From Symsagittifera roscoffensis (lineage: Eukaryota; Xenacoelomorpha; Acoela; Convolutidae), in NCBI RefSeq assembly GCF_963678635.1, contig NC_087066.1:66127277-66191276 (forward strand): a DNA stretch of 64,000 bases, in the 5' to 3' direction. A program made the translations under genes and the position numbers. The number at the start of each line of letters is the position of its first letter. Within the stretch, counting starts at the first letter, position 1. A model generated the notes under the pieces. The model did not search any database and was not told the DNA's origin. It worked only from the letters and a program-made list of their open reading frames with translations. Positions 1 to 9,824 of the stretch are shown here, piece after piece.

Positions 1-200
1 CAAAAGAAAGCTGAATTTATTCACAGCGTTTTTTATTCCAGATTCCATCGTCTGCTGCTTTTACCTGAGACCTTCAATTATAGTTAGTAGACATGAGTAT
101 TATCGCCTTCGTGGCATGTGGGAGCAGAAAGATGATTATAAAGCACAATAGCAGCCGAAAAAGATTTCCATCTAATTGACAAAAAAATCAGGCTAAGGCA

Positions 201-552
201 TTATTAATTCCAACTATTCTTATTACTTCTAGCCTTGAAAAGGAAATTGAGATGCAAATGGACATAAGGGTTTATTAAATTTTGCTTAATATCGACCTTG
301 AATTGAAAATGATGGTCAATTATTAAACACAGTGCCCATTTGTTTCAGTATTCAAGGCCAAAAAAAAACAAATCCAATCTCTTATTAATTCCGACTATTT
401 TTAACATTTCTAGCCTTGAAAAGTGAAACTGAGATGCAAATGGACATAAGGGTTTATTCAAATTTTGCTTAATGTCGACCTTGAATTTAAAATGGTTGTC
501 AATTATTGAACCCAGTGCCCCTTTGTTTCAAAGCCAAAAAAATCCAATCTAA
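201..552. repeat. Tandem duplication, unit about 181 bp, two copies
   Basis: Two adjacent copies start at 201 and 382 and share long stretches such as CTAGCCTTGAAAAG and GATGCAAATGGACATAAGGG. The second copy is about 10 bp shorter. The duplication lies in the intron or flank left of the last visible exon of the minus-strand gene. No coding potential is seen. Confidence 0.85.
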
Positions 553-628
553 TAATCCACACTTGTTATACTACATTTGAGCACTTGACTACATTCGAAA
601 GCCCAGGACTATTCAGAACAACTTAGAC

Positions 629-871
629 CTGGGATGCTGCAGGGTGCTGTAATTTAGAGTGTGGTTGATGCTGCTGCTGTTGCTGTTGGCCTGCGGCGGA
701 GGTAGGCGCGGAGGCAGGCTGTGTCATGTTGATGATAGTGGTGCCGGTGTTAATGTTCTGGGTGAGGTTCATGTTGATCTGCATTCCCCCTCCTCCCCCT
801 ACACTGTTTCCGGGGTTGTTTCCGGATCCGTTATTAAACTGGATCACTTCTGTCATCCCACCTTGGTCCAT
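629..871 (-). CDS. Exon 4 of a CBP/p300-like nuclear protein (partial gene)
   Basis: The exon opens right after a pyrimidine-rich acceptor (CTGCCTTTTAG) and ends at a plausible donor, CAG followed by GTCTAAGT, giving 81 codons in phase 0 at both ends. The encoded stretch is Gly/Asn/Gln-rich: a GGGGG run, NMNLTQNINTGTT-type Asn/Thr repeats and a Q6 tract. This is typical of disordered coactivator regions. The gene must continue leftward beyond the window, since no catalytic or zinc-finger domain is reached. Family assignment rests on the first two exons; this exon alone is not diagnostic. Confidence 0.55.
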
Positions 872-1436
872 CTAAAAGGCAGATGAAGACTTTCAAGTAA
901 TACGTAAACTTCACTCCGCAAACAAATCCCCTTTTACACTAAATAATTTATTTTGTCTTTAATAAAGGTAAAAGGATAGAAATAGCTATTTTATTTTCAG
1001 CTATTATTAGATAAATGTTATTTCTTTTTCCCACCACTTCACGACGAAGTTTAAAAAAGGAATCACGGATAAGCCTACGTCCCCCCCCCCCTCCCCCGAA
1101 TTCGACTACCTCATTAAAATCTCGTGGGTAGTCAAGTGTCGTATACCAAAAAAGCCTTTCAGCAATTATTCAGATTTAAAAAACCAGTCGTCGCAGTTTC
1201 GAGAATAGTTGGCCTAAATTTTTCCATTTTTCAGAATGGATAAATTTCAGACTACATTTACCAACTAATTTTTTTATCAATTTTTCATTAACGTTGGCCA
1301 TTATTTTCTTTTGTTATAACTTAATAAACAATTAAGTCCCCTATTTAAATACTAAAACAAGCGTGGTGGGAATATTGTGTGCTAATTGCAGTAATAAACT
1401 ATTTTTGCTTTTAAAAAGGTGTGGCGGCGACTGTAC
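872..1436 (-). other. Intron between exons 3 and 4, with a C13 homopolymer
   Basis: Non-coding, AT-rich stretch bounded by the tentative exon-3 donor (GTACAG) and the exon-4 acceptor. It contains a run of about 13 C then CTCCCCC near 1080-1098, which may be length-variable. Nothing else is recognised. Confidence 0.45.
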
Positions 1437-1823
1437 TTTTGCGAAGTGTGGCGACTGTTGATAGAAGGTGGTTGAGGTGGTCTGCTGTCCTCCGAGCATA
1501 TTGTGAGACTCTGCCGCCTGCATGCCCCCAGTGAGTGAGTTGGACCTGCTCATGACACCACCGCCGGGGTTGATTGTAATGAAGTTGCTATCGCCAGATG
1601 TCGTCTGCTGGCTGCTGATTATGATTTGATGACCAAATGGGTTAGTGCCGTTGCTGTTGTTACTTGTTCCAGCAGAGTTTGGTCCCTGTGGCAAATTCTG
1701 AGAGCGTACGCTAGAGTTGTTCCCACTGCTAGCCGAGAACTGCTGGGTTTGCGATTGGAAATTCTGCTGCTGGAACATTTGATTGTTCCCTGACACGTTG
1801 AAACCCATGGAGCCAGAAAACTC
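1437..1823 (-). CDS. Exon 3 of a CBP/p300-like nuclear protein
   Basis: A strong acceptor (TTTTTTTACAG) precedes codon GAG at 1823, in phase 0 after exon 2. The reading frame is open for about 129 codons and is rich in Gln, Asn, Ser and Gly (QQQNFQ, NNSNGTNPFG, INPGGG), again like an intrinsically disordered coactivator N terminus. The 3' boundary is the weak point: the first phase-0 donor is AAA then GTACAG at 1436, while the frame stays open to 1341. An alternative donor or a skipped small exon is possible. Confidence 0.5.
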
Positions 1824-2001
1824 CTGTAAAAAAAGCGAACTGCGTGACTTCTACCAAGAACCATGTATCACAATGATCTGTATTTTACAGAAAATCTAAC
1901 AATAGAAACTCATTACACACAATATTCAGATCAATCACACAATATTTTGCGGATTAACATGCACTCAAAGTCACTGATGTTTTTTGTCGGTGGGTCGTTA
2001 C

Positions 2002-2171
2002 CTGTTGAGATTCTACTCCATGGTTCGAATTAGTGAGGAGTCCCGTGAGGTTGGGGTGATGGGTCTCGATTCCATTCCCACCCACTCTGCTTCCCAGTTG
2101 CTGTGAAGTGGCAGCAGGGGAGTTGGAGAACACGTCGGCCGGAAGGTTGCTGCACAAATCATCAATCAGAT
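2002..2171 (-). CDS. Exon 2 of a CBP/p300-like nuclear protein
   Basis: The acceptor ATTTAG and the donor CAACAG followed by GTAACGA bound 170 bp, which joins the one-base overhang of exon 1 without disturbing the frame. The joined start reads DLIDDLCSNLPADVF, an acidic/hydrophobic stretch like the FDLEnDLPDEL segment just after the nuclear signal in CBP/p300. Further on, HPNLTGLLTNSNHG resembles the short Leu-rich and Asn/Ser-rich pieces of that family's N terminus. The similarity is judged by eye only. Alternatives are Mastermind-like or other Q/S-rich coactivators. Confidence 0.55.
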
Positions 2172-2512
2172 CTAAATAGCAACAATGACCTTCATAAACT
2201 ACAATCTTGAGATGAATCATGATAAAACCTGTGTCTCCTAATCGCCTAAATTTGACACAGGAAAGCAATATTACTGCCTGGTCAGTCTAGTTGAGCATAA
2301 AAACCCTGGTCATGATAACACTGACCAACTACTAGCGCAAAATGACAATTGAACCAAGAAATACCGATCGACGTTTCGTTCAAAATAGTATACTATTTAT
2401 ATTTTACTTTGAGTAAACCAAAATGTTCTTTCGCTCATTAAAATATCGAAGAATGTGCATCTCGAATGCCTCTGTCTGATATACGGCGACTTCATGTCGC
2501 AGTAGTTTTCAC

Positions 2513-2843
2513 CTGAAGATGTTTCTGGCAAGTCGTTAAGAGATGTGTTTGAGCCACATTGTAGGAACCCCCCGGAGGCAGGCGAAGACTGCGAATGCGG
2601 TTGCACCATTCCTCCTACGGACGATGTTGACGATGCTACTGAAGAGGGTACTCGACCCATGCCACCTACTGACCCCATCATACCACCCGGGGGCATCATG
2701 CTTGAAGCAGCTCCCGATTTGGCGGCAGGTGAGCTTTGTGATCTATGCATGGAGCTGGGGGGCGTGGTCTGGGACTTGGGCCTCTTAGCGGCTGGGGGCC
2801 CAATATTGTCGACACTGGAGGGTGCGGCGGGTGACGCCGACAT
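2513..2843 (-). CDS. First coding exon of a CBP/p300-like transcriptional coactivator
   Basis: The ATG at 2843 is preceded in frame by a TGA about 20 nt upstream, so it is the likely translation start. The exon ends at a consensus donor (TCAG then GTGAAAAC) in phase 1, fitting exon 2. Residues 16-23 are PPAAKRPK, a basic nuclear-localisation-like cluster closely resembling the GPPSAKRPK signal known at the N terminus of p300. The rest is Ser/Pro/Met/Gly-rich and presumably disordered. In the known family this region precedes the TAZ1, KIX, bromo and HAT domains, none of which lie in this window. No gene symbol is given because only the low-complexity N terminus is visible. Confidence 0.55.
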
Positions 2844-3380
2844 CTCCTCAAGTTCACTGGTTCACTACTTTGAGGTCAATTGAGTTGTGTTCGCTACTGA
2901 AACCAATCCAATCCGAACTATTTCGAACCCCACTGCGGCGACGTGATCGTACCTTCAGACGAACATATATAATAGATGCCCGCTACTTTTATTGTCATCA
3001 ACGCATACGCGTAACAGCAGTTTCATTTTTTGTCGCCAATTCAAACTTTCAAATGCAAATTAGCTTCTAATTGGGCTCACATTTACCTGAAAAAAAAAAA
3101 CAATTCAAAATCAACAAACTTCACAGTTTCCATTTTACAAGTACGTTTCAACACTTTAATTGGCTTATTGATGGCATTAAGAACTGTTAGCCCACAATTC
3201 AGATAAACCAAGATCCCAAGACAAAGGTTTTAGAATTGGAAATCCTACATATCACAACCGTGTGTAAAACAGCGGGACCTCCTGACAAAGGATAAAGTTG
3301 AAGCTGCCTACGAGACCAGTCAAGTCAAAATAGTCGCTCGTGCTGCAGGTGATTAAACGCAATATGCAATCAAACCCTAA

Positions 3381-3463
3381 ATGAAATGAAACCTGGTTTG
3401 AGAGAAAGGCGAATCTTTTAAACTTTAAGACATTTAGGTTCGCCTATCTCAACTTCATTTCAA
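3381..3463. other. Imperfect inverted repeat (hairpin)
   Basis: The left arm ATGAAATGAAACCTGG...GAGAAAGGCGAA (3381-3413) pairs imperfectly with GGTTCGCC...CTTCATTTC (3437-3461) across a loop of about 25 nt. The arms are 25-33 nt with a few mismatches. It could be a small foldback repeat or a pre-miRNA-like stem. Confidence 0.55.
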
Positions 3464-4337
3464 ACAACTTAAGTATGTGAGACTGTCATTTTAATTGAAA
3501 CCACTCGGATATTATTGAATACTTCTATGGGCCTCTTAACAGTCAATCTGACTTTGCTTTCCACCATCCCGCCTCTAAATTTAGCTTGAAACAATTACAA
3601 CTTGTCTACTGGATGTCAACTTGAATTTCAGTAGCAATATACTTCACAGCATTTGGTCGAGTTCCATTCTTGTCAAACCACAGCTTCCCTGCTCAGTGCC
3701 CTCACGGGACGCACAATTAAACTCATTCTTAGCAATGTAACAACATTACCTGTGCCGCCTCTTTTCTTAACATATGTTTGGTCGTATCACATTACACTCT
3801 ATGGGGACCGACCACGGCTACGTAAATCAAAACTAAACCAGCCTGGGCCGTAAAAGTAGGCGGCTGCCGTCCTCAGAAGAATGCGTGTAAATTAAATCGG
3901 CTGCAAATTTTTTCCCAACTCGGCACTTAAAATGGATAATCTTTGTACACTCTATGGACATGTGCACTCGGTAATGGATTCAGGTGTAACTTTTTAAGCT
4001 TTTCTGGATTCTAATTTAAGGCGTTAATTACCACAAGCCGAGGAATTTCGGCCGCAAGACGAAATAAATCGATTCTGGCAGACACTTAACGCCTCGCGCA
4101 CGATCGGCCCAAGTTAACCCTGAGTACCCTTTGGGAGCAATCTATCCTTTATTTCCCTTGCCTGATCTTATTTGGGAACGAATTTGATTTGGTACATCCC
4201 TACGTAGGAACAGTAAAAAAAAAGCTAACTTAACCCCATTTTGACCAAATTCCAGTTGGCTTTTATGAATTACGTTCGCTTATTTCTTAATCCCAAAACA
4301 TCTTGTGAACGCAAGAGGGGCAGGACATTAATCGGGC

Positions 4338-4375
4338 CCAAAGACATTTTAATGATACTCTTAAAATGTCTTTGG
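4338..4375. other. Perfect 15-bp inverted repeat, 8-nt loop
   Basis: CCAAAGACATTTTAA, an 8-nt spacer (TGATACTC) and the exact reverse complement. There is no trailing T-run and no neighbouring gene to terminate. Confidence 0.85.
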
Positions 4376-4887
4376 CTTTGATACTTTCTTAGCTCAATTT
4401 GCTTTAAAACTGCCGCAAGCTAGCGAATAGAACAAATGAGACAAATAACTGTCGAAAAAAATTCAATTTCAGAAAAACAGTCCAAAAATACGACCAACAG
4501 CATTTAAAGTATTTCTAGTATTCAGCGCGCGGCCATCAAGCCGACAATACGGATGTACTCCATTTAGCCGAAAGCAGACAAAAATGCTACAAAAAAATTG
4601 TTTAAAAAAATTTAAGCAATCAAGTTTGAACTTTTACACCACAACCGAGCTGATTTTTTTTAAAGTAAATTTTGTCCAATTTTTGACATGGCACATGCTT
4701 CAGAAATGACACAAAAAATGTTGACTAAAAAAACAAAACACAAACCAAAACCATTCTAATTGAATAAAAAATAATCAAAAAACTCAAAATTCGAGTTTTT
4801 CAAGTGTCAAAATAAAGGGAGGACTGTCAATTGAAGACTCTCAGACAAAAAAAGTATTTTTGTTCAATTTCACAAGCTGAAAAAACA

Positions 4888-4955
4888 AGGTCCGACAGGG
4901 CTCGAATCCATGGCCTCAGGTAGCTCAAGACAACAACGTTACCTCTGGACAAAGT
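4888..4955 (-). mobile_element. tRNA-derived SINE head (A and B box)
   Basis: On the minus strand an A-box-like TTTGTCCAGAGGT is followed about 35 nt later by a B-box-like TGGATTCGAGCCCT, the internal Pol III promoter spacing of tRNAs. The flanking acceptor halves do not pair, so a functional tRNA is unlikely. Sequence just upstream on this strand (AGCAAGTTCGGTTTCTTACA in plus orientation near 4993) resembles sequence beside the SINE head at 24.4 kb, supporting one repeat family. Confidence 0.5.
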
Positions 4956-5730
4956 GGAGGTGAGCCTGAAAGTTGTTAAGGTTCAATAAAAAAGCAAGTT
5001 CGGTTTCTTACAGATTTGAAGAAAAGTTGATTATTAGACACTTGATTTCCGTTTATTAGACACTTGAACTCCCAAGTCTTATAATCTAATCATACTTTCC
5101 AATTTTGTCCAGTTTTTAATTAGTTAATCAAAAGCAGGCGAAGGACTTTGCCTAATCTGACTACCGATTCAATATTTCAAACTAAGAATTAGAATGTAAT
5201 ATACTTGTAATCAAAAAAGAAAGAAAAATGAGTGACTTAGAAATAAAGAGCGAGTTATTTGCCAGTCATAGTAAGCCAAATATGTGATTAGAAATATGAC
5301 AGAAATGAGTTTAACAATAATCGAAACAACAAAAACTGATTTTTTTTCCATGGAAAATGGTTTACTTCTGAATTGTTTGTTTTGAACTTTTGATGTCAGA
5401 TTTCAAAGAAAGCCAATAAAAACAGAATCAGACGACATACATTTTAGTTTTTCGTTAAAAAGAAACAAAACGAACCGACGGAAAACAATCCGAAAAAATA
5501 ACTACTGCTGGAAACGAACAAAAACTATTTATTACTTAAATGGAGGTCGTTTTATTTTAATTTTCAAGGAATTGAGCATTGCAAAATCCGATTGCAAAAT
5601 CAGTACTACCCGATTGCAATATCCTTACTAATCGCTAGCTATATTACTAGCTGTTCACTTGAAAAAAGTATGTTCCGCTTTGATAACGCTTGCTCATCAC
5701 AGGCATCAAAATCTCTGTTTGCATAAAACA

Positions 5731-5795
5731 CAGGTGATCAGTTCGAACATAACTTTTGTCGTCCCAAGCACGGGTGTTATCTCTGTGCCAGATAC
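5731..5795 (-). mobile_element. tRNA-derived SINE-like head
   Basis: The minus strand carries TGGCACAGAGATAAC (A-box-like) and, about 33 nt later, TGTTCGAACTG (B-box-like). Stems of a real tRNA cannot be drawn around it. Confidence 0.35.
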
Positions 5796-5940
5796 GCAAA
5801 ACGAGTAATTCAATTTAAAAAATATTAGATCAATTTGAAACAACTGTGTCATTCTCACGTGCGATTACTGTGAACGCCATTTATAAGGGAAAAGTCTAGC
5901 ACCCGCTAGCAAAGCCATTGCTAACCGTAAGCTTAATAAA

Positions 5941-6290
5941 ACAGAGGCGAAGATGAGCTTTGCACCTTGTTGCGATACAACAATTATAGGATGAGTGCAC
6001 CATGACTCTAAAAAAAATTAGCAAACAGAACTTCGAACAAGGTTAGCATTGAAGAAGGAAGTGGAAAACGATTTAAAAAATTTAAACGCAAAAAGCATTT
6101 TTTAGTTTTTGAATTTATTTGAGTTTATTAAAGACGTCCTAGAAGGGTTGAATTTTGGCAGTCAAAAACTGGTGTCAGAGTCTTATCAACTGCCACTTTT
6201 ACACTCCAAGAAAAAAAAACGGTAAATGATCCGACAGAATTGAAGCCGACATCCAATGAGCTGAAAATTTAAACAAAAAAACATACCACG
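5941..6290. repeat. Dispersed repeat, copy 1 (partner at 18.68 kb)
   Basis: The core AGAGGCGAAG.TGAGCTT.G.ACC...GCGATACAA.AA.TATAGGAT is shared with 18,677-18,727, followed in both by ACTTCGAACAA and, roughly 200 bp on, by GAAGCCGACA.CCAAT...TGAAAA. Same orientation. Identity looks moderate with small indels, so these are old copies of a ~350-bp family without coding capacity. Confidence 0.6.
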
Positions 6291-6957
6291 ATATCAGTGG
6301 CGTATGCAAAGTAGATTACAGACCAGCTGAAGCTGGATGGAAAAACTTGTTTAATATTTTCTAAGAAAACGTGCTGATGCGCAAACGGGCAATATAAGAA
6401 ATCGAAACAAGCAAAAATAGGTTTTAAAATTATTACTTTGAAAACTACTGAAATAACAAATTCTTATACAGAGTTTAAGAATTTTCTCCCCTGCTGCGAT
6501 GGCCTCTATTTTCGATTCGGCGATGTGACTTTTTCGATAAACTGCGCCTGCAGCCGCTTTTATCGTATGCGGGATTTTTGATCGCACTTTACTCTTCAAA
6601 GGATTCATGAGAGCTTTTCCTATTCTCGTCTTTCCTTAGCAGATTAGGAGGTCGCCGTTCTGTTTGTCCTTGTGGTTTATCCTCAATAAACCCATGTTCC
6701 AATGAGTATAGGAGTTCTTTCCGCAACTCGGGATCAATTGTGCTAGTTTCGTCGACAATTCGTCTCAGATCCTTAGTGGAAGTGTCTCGTCTTGTGGCGT
6801 TCCACCTGGCATTGGCTTCAAGGAGTATTCATAGTGCTTTTGCTCGATCCTTATCCCTCGCTGAATCGACTTCTGACTTAAATAGCGGGCTGATTTCCCG
6901 ACTATTCTGCCCCTTCCGTACGATTTTGAGATTCTCTCGACTGATCAATACGTTTCT

Positions 6958-7971
6958 TTAGCTGTAAGGCAGTGAGGGCCGAGCGCTCCACCTGTCTTTA
7001 TCTAAACGATCAGAGTTTTTTACGAAATTATCCCCTAAGATTTTAAATTGACATTTAGGAGGGCGTCCAAAATGGGCTTCAAACGGAGAGCATTGATTTG
7101 TCTTTTGTTTGCTCCATCTAAGATCGCGAATTATCGTGCTAAGGCAAAGTTTTATTGATGTAACATTTGCATCCAACAACATAACTCCCAATCTTCTTTT
7201 GATAGTTTGTATGGTTCGTTCAACTGATCCACACCCCCTGTGGTCCCCCACTGGGCAGGATTTTTGTTCAATATTATGATCGGAACAAAATTTTTGCATT
7301 GTTTTTCCCTTAAAACCAGAGAAATGATCGGTTCTTACATACTCCGGTATTCCGTGAGTATCAACGTAAGTACGTAGAAATTTCACTGATGATTTACCCC
7401 CAGTTGACTCAGTGATTTTTACCGACGGAAATTTTGAGTATCTATCTATAGCTACAAGTAAGTAAATTTTCTTCCCCTTGTGATCTTCTAAAGGTCCCGC
7501 ATAGTCGAGTTGTAATTCTTGACCCGGCTGCGATAGCAGTGGGAGTGGTTTTGAGTCATTCTTCGGTATTATATATTTAGCATTCTTACCAAAGCGAGTG
7601 CAACTCCTGCATTCTTCGGCCATGTTTACAATGTCCTCGTGCATGTGTGGCCACCACAGATACTTCGATACGTCTAGCATCGCTTCCTGCACGGGGTGGC
7701 CACGATGAATCCATTTGTGAACTGCAAGCCGCAGCTGGCCTGCGACAGCTAGCCGACCGTCCACGAGGATACAATCATCCACCACCGACATCTGATGCCA
7801 AATCGAGTTCGTATAAGGTCCCATTAATTCAAAGCTGTGGCGGTCGTTATGTTCAATGACACGCCGAGGTCTGTCCATCCATGTGTCCTCGGTGGTTAGT
7901 TCAGCTAGTGGAACTCGATCGAATAATCTCGACAGGTTAAGTACATTGTTCTCTACGTTCTTCTCGGCCAC
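6958..7971 (-). CDS. Integrase of Gypsy-1
   Basis: A 337-residue uninterrupted frame. The N-terminal zinc-binding module is visible as H...H (HKWIHRGH) followed by C-x2-C (CRSC) around residues 85-125. The catalytic core has the three expected acidic residues in LDYAGP, VRTDHFSGF and GSVERTI. In the known family this enzyme trims and inserts the element's cDNA ends. The C-terminal part (KCQFKILGDNFVKN) shows no clear GPY/F motif and coding similarity continues past 6958 in another frame, so the end is probably a frameshift truncation. Confidence 0.85.
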   Translation of the reverse strand: MAEKNVENNVLNLSRLFDRVPLAELTTEDTWMDRPRRVIEHNDRHSFELMGPYTNSIWHQMSVVDDCILVDGRLAVAGQLRLAVHKWIHRGHPVQEAMLDVSKYLWWPHMHEDIVNMAEECRSCTRFGKNAKYIIPKNDSKPLPLLSQPGQELQLDYAGPLEDHKGKKIYLLVAIDRYSKFPSVKITESTGGKSSVKFLRTYVDTHGIPEYVRTDHFSGFKGKTMQKFCSDHNIEQKSCPVGDHRGCGSVERTIQTIKRRLGVMLLDANVTSIKLCLSTIIRDLRWSKQKTNQCSPFEAHFGRPPKCQFKILGDNFVKNSDRLDKDRWSARPSLPYS

Positions 7972-7979
7972 GCTCCCGT

Positions 7980-9207
7980 CTCGACGTGCGTTCGATTCTT
8001 CTTCCTGCTATTAGGCTGACTTCCGGGCTGTCTGTTGGGATATCCGCTGTTAAATCCACCTCTATCACTGTTGTCCCCTTTACATCTTCTGTGTTCTGGT
8101 GTGGGCTGATCATTTCCGTGGGCGCTTCCAGTTCTAACATGTTTCTTGGGGTTGATTTGTCATTACGCTCCGATCAAACTAGATCCCAAAATGACATGAG
8201 CTTGGGTGGTTCTGTTCGTGCTGGTGTTGACGTAGATGGTCCGGTTTCAGGATTTTTCTTGTAGTATAAGTCCATTTTCGGCCATTCGACCTGCGGTAAA
8301 TCTGAGTCCGAGCTGTCCGACACGTTTCCCCCGATGTTCCTCTGTGAACCGTGCTCGTTCTCTGGAAAGTGGTTTCCGTTACTTGTTCCAATATCTGGTC
8401 TCTTCTTCCCTCGTTGGTTTTTCGCTCTATTATTTTCACTGTCTTTTTCGGTTTTTCTTTTCCTGGTTGTCTCTCCATCTGTTTTTCTTCCGGGTATTTG
8501 AAATTATTTGTTGTGAAATCGACGGACTGTTTACACTGAGATATTTTGCTTGAACTGTTCCGTATACAGTTTGTGAGACATGAGTTTTGATCGTTTTCGT
8601 TCCGGTCGAGCTTTATTCGTTTTTGAACAGATTGGTTGCTATAGCAACCGTGGGAAGACGTGTCTTGTGTTCTATCCAGTGTGTTTCTTTTTCCAGAATG
8701 TTCTAGAACTTCTTTGTTTCGGTCAGGCTGTGTTTCATTGCTTAGCCGACTGTTCAAACAGTCGAATGTTCGATGAAATTCCTCAATCGACGCTACCACA
8801 AATTTCTCATCCATTTTTGACTCAGGCCACGGTTCCTCGTTTGCTTCTCTTGACAAATAATCTACTATTCCCATATCTCTACCCGGTATATGCACGACCT
8901 TAAATTGGTAAGGTAACAATCGGTCCACGCACCTAGTGAGTTGAGATTGATATGTTTTATTTGATCTGTTTTCCGCCAATGCTGATGTGAGAGCTTTATG
9001 ATCTGTGGCTATTGTAAATTCTTTCCCTAAAAGATAGTGTTTAAATAGGTCTATCGACCTTACTACTGCAAGCAGTTCCAGTTCATTGGACGAGTACTTT
9101 TTTCTTGGGTGTTCAGATAACGTGAAGCGAACGCTATGGGTACCCACTCGTCTTTGGCTATTCTCTGTTCCAAAATTGCCCCCAGGCCACTGTGACTTGC
9201 GTCGCAT
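7980..9207 (-). pseudogene. RNase H domain and RH-IN connector of Gypsy-1
   Basis: The frame running down from 9207 contains the Gypsy-type RNase H: YSSNELELLAVV (catalytic Glu), FTIATDHKALT (Asp) and PGRDMGIVDYLSR (the last Asp). After about residue 150 it becomes Asn/Gln/Arg-rich and loses protein-like character, which suggests a frameshift before the integrase. A short overlapping minus frame at 7937-8140 is probably the displaced connector. The upstream junction near 9.1 kb is also a frameshift. Confidence 0.7.
8635..8650. promoter_or_regulatory. 16-bp palindrome matching the RFX X-box consensus
   Basis: GGTTGCTATAGCAACC is a perfect palindrome and contains GTTGCTATAGCAAC, which fits the X-box recognised by RFX factors. 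It lies inside antisense Gypsy coding sequence, so function is doubtful. Confidence 0.25.
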
Positions 9208-9824
9208 TTTACCCGAGTATCTTTTATGAGATTATAATAGTTAATTTGTGCGATCCGTGCTACTGCCTTTTTATTTTCGTCGAAAATAAGGGAGTGTTCG
9301 TCCACCCACTCGAATTTTTTCACCGGCATTTGTATATTTTTCATCTTCTTTTTCTCATTTTCCTCCCTTAACAGTGGTCTGAGTTTATCGGTTAACCTTG
9401 CTGCGTTGGGAATCAATTTAGAGAGGTGATTGATACTACCCATGAATGATCGCATTTGTTTAAGCGATTTTGGGGGTTGAAGATTAAGTATTGCCTCCGT
9501 TTTTGTAATTTTGGGGATTATTCCACTTGGTGTAAGTTTATGTCCTAACCAATTCACTTCTGTTTGAAAGAATTCACATTTTGAGGGCTTTAACGCTGGA
9601 TTTTCATCATCTTATTTCTTTAATACTTCGAGTACCAACTTTTCATTATCTTTTTCGTCTCTTTTTGAAACGATCAAAATATCGTCGAGAAAGCAAAATG
9701 TGTTCTTATCATGGTTTAAGGTCCGGTCCAATGCCTTTTGAAATTCAGCAGGCATGTCTGCTAACCCATAGAGCCCTGTAAGGAACCTGTATGTTCCTGT
9801 TGCTTGGCCACTCACAAACTGCAC
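9063..9824 (-). pseudogene. Reverse transcriptase palm/thumb of Gypsy-1
   Basis: Two minus frames (9612-9824 and 9063-9557) carry consecutive RT pieces. The first has GLYGLADMPAEFQKALD and the catalytic box CFLDDILI (FLDD in place of the usual YxDD). The second has WLGHKLTPSGI and the thumb-type SFMGSINHLSKLIPN. A stop and frame change near 9.6 kb separates them, and another shift joins the first to the upstream protease/RT frame near 9.82 kb. The catalytic aspartates are preserved but the polypeptide is not continuous. Confidence 0.8.

Larger units (their letters stand above)
2844..6599. other. Non-coding 5' flank / intergenic sequence
   Basis: No reading frame here shows coding character. 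The stretch is AT-rich, and the words AAGCCGAC and AAAAACAAAAC recur in it and in other gene-free parts of the window. It holds two hairpins, two tRNA-derived SINE-like heads and one copy of a dispersed repeat, listed separately. A promoter for the minus-strand gene should lie just right of 2843, but no clear TATA or initiator was recognised. Confidence 0.6.

Noticed and set aside
659-886. Plus-strand ORF over exon 4
   Set aside because: It is the antisense of a low-complexity Gln/Gly-rich exon; GC-rich repeats keep several frames open.
4888-4955. Functional tRNA gene
   Set aside because: A and B boxes are present, but no acceptor-stem pairing or complete cloverleaf can be formed, so a SINE head is the better explanation. 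The same applies to the other tRNA-like heads.
8236-8903. Plus-strand ORFs rich in Phe/Leu/Cys resembling membrane proteins
   Set aside because: They are reverse-strand shadows of the Asn/Gln/Lys-rich RNase H-integrase connector of Gypsy-1.
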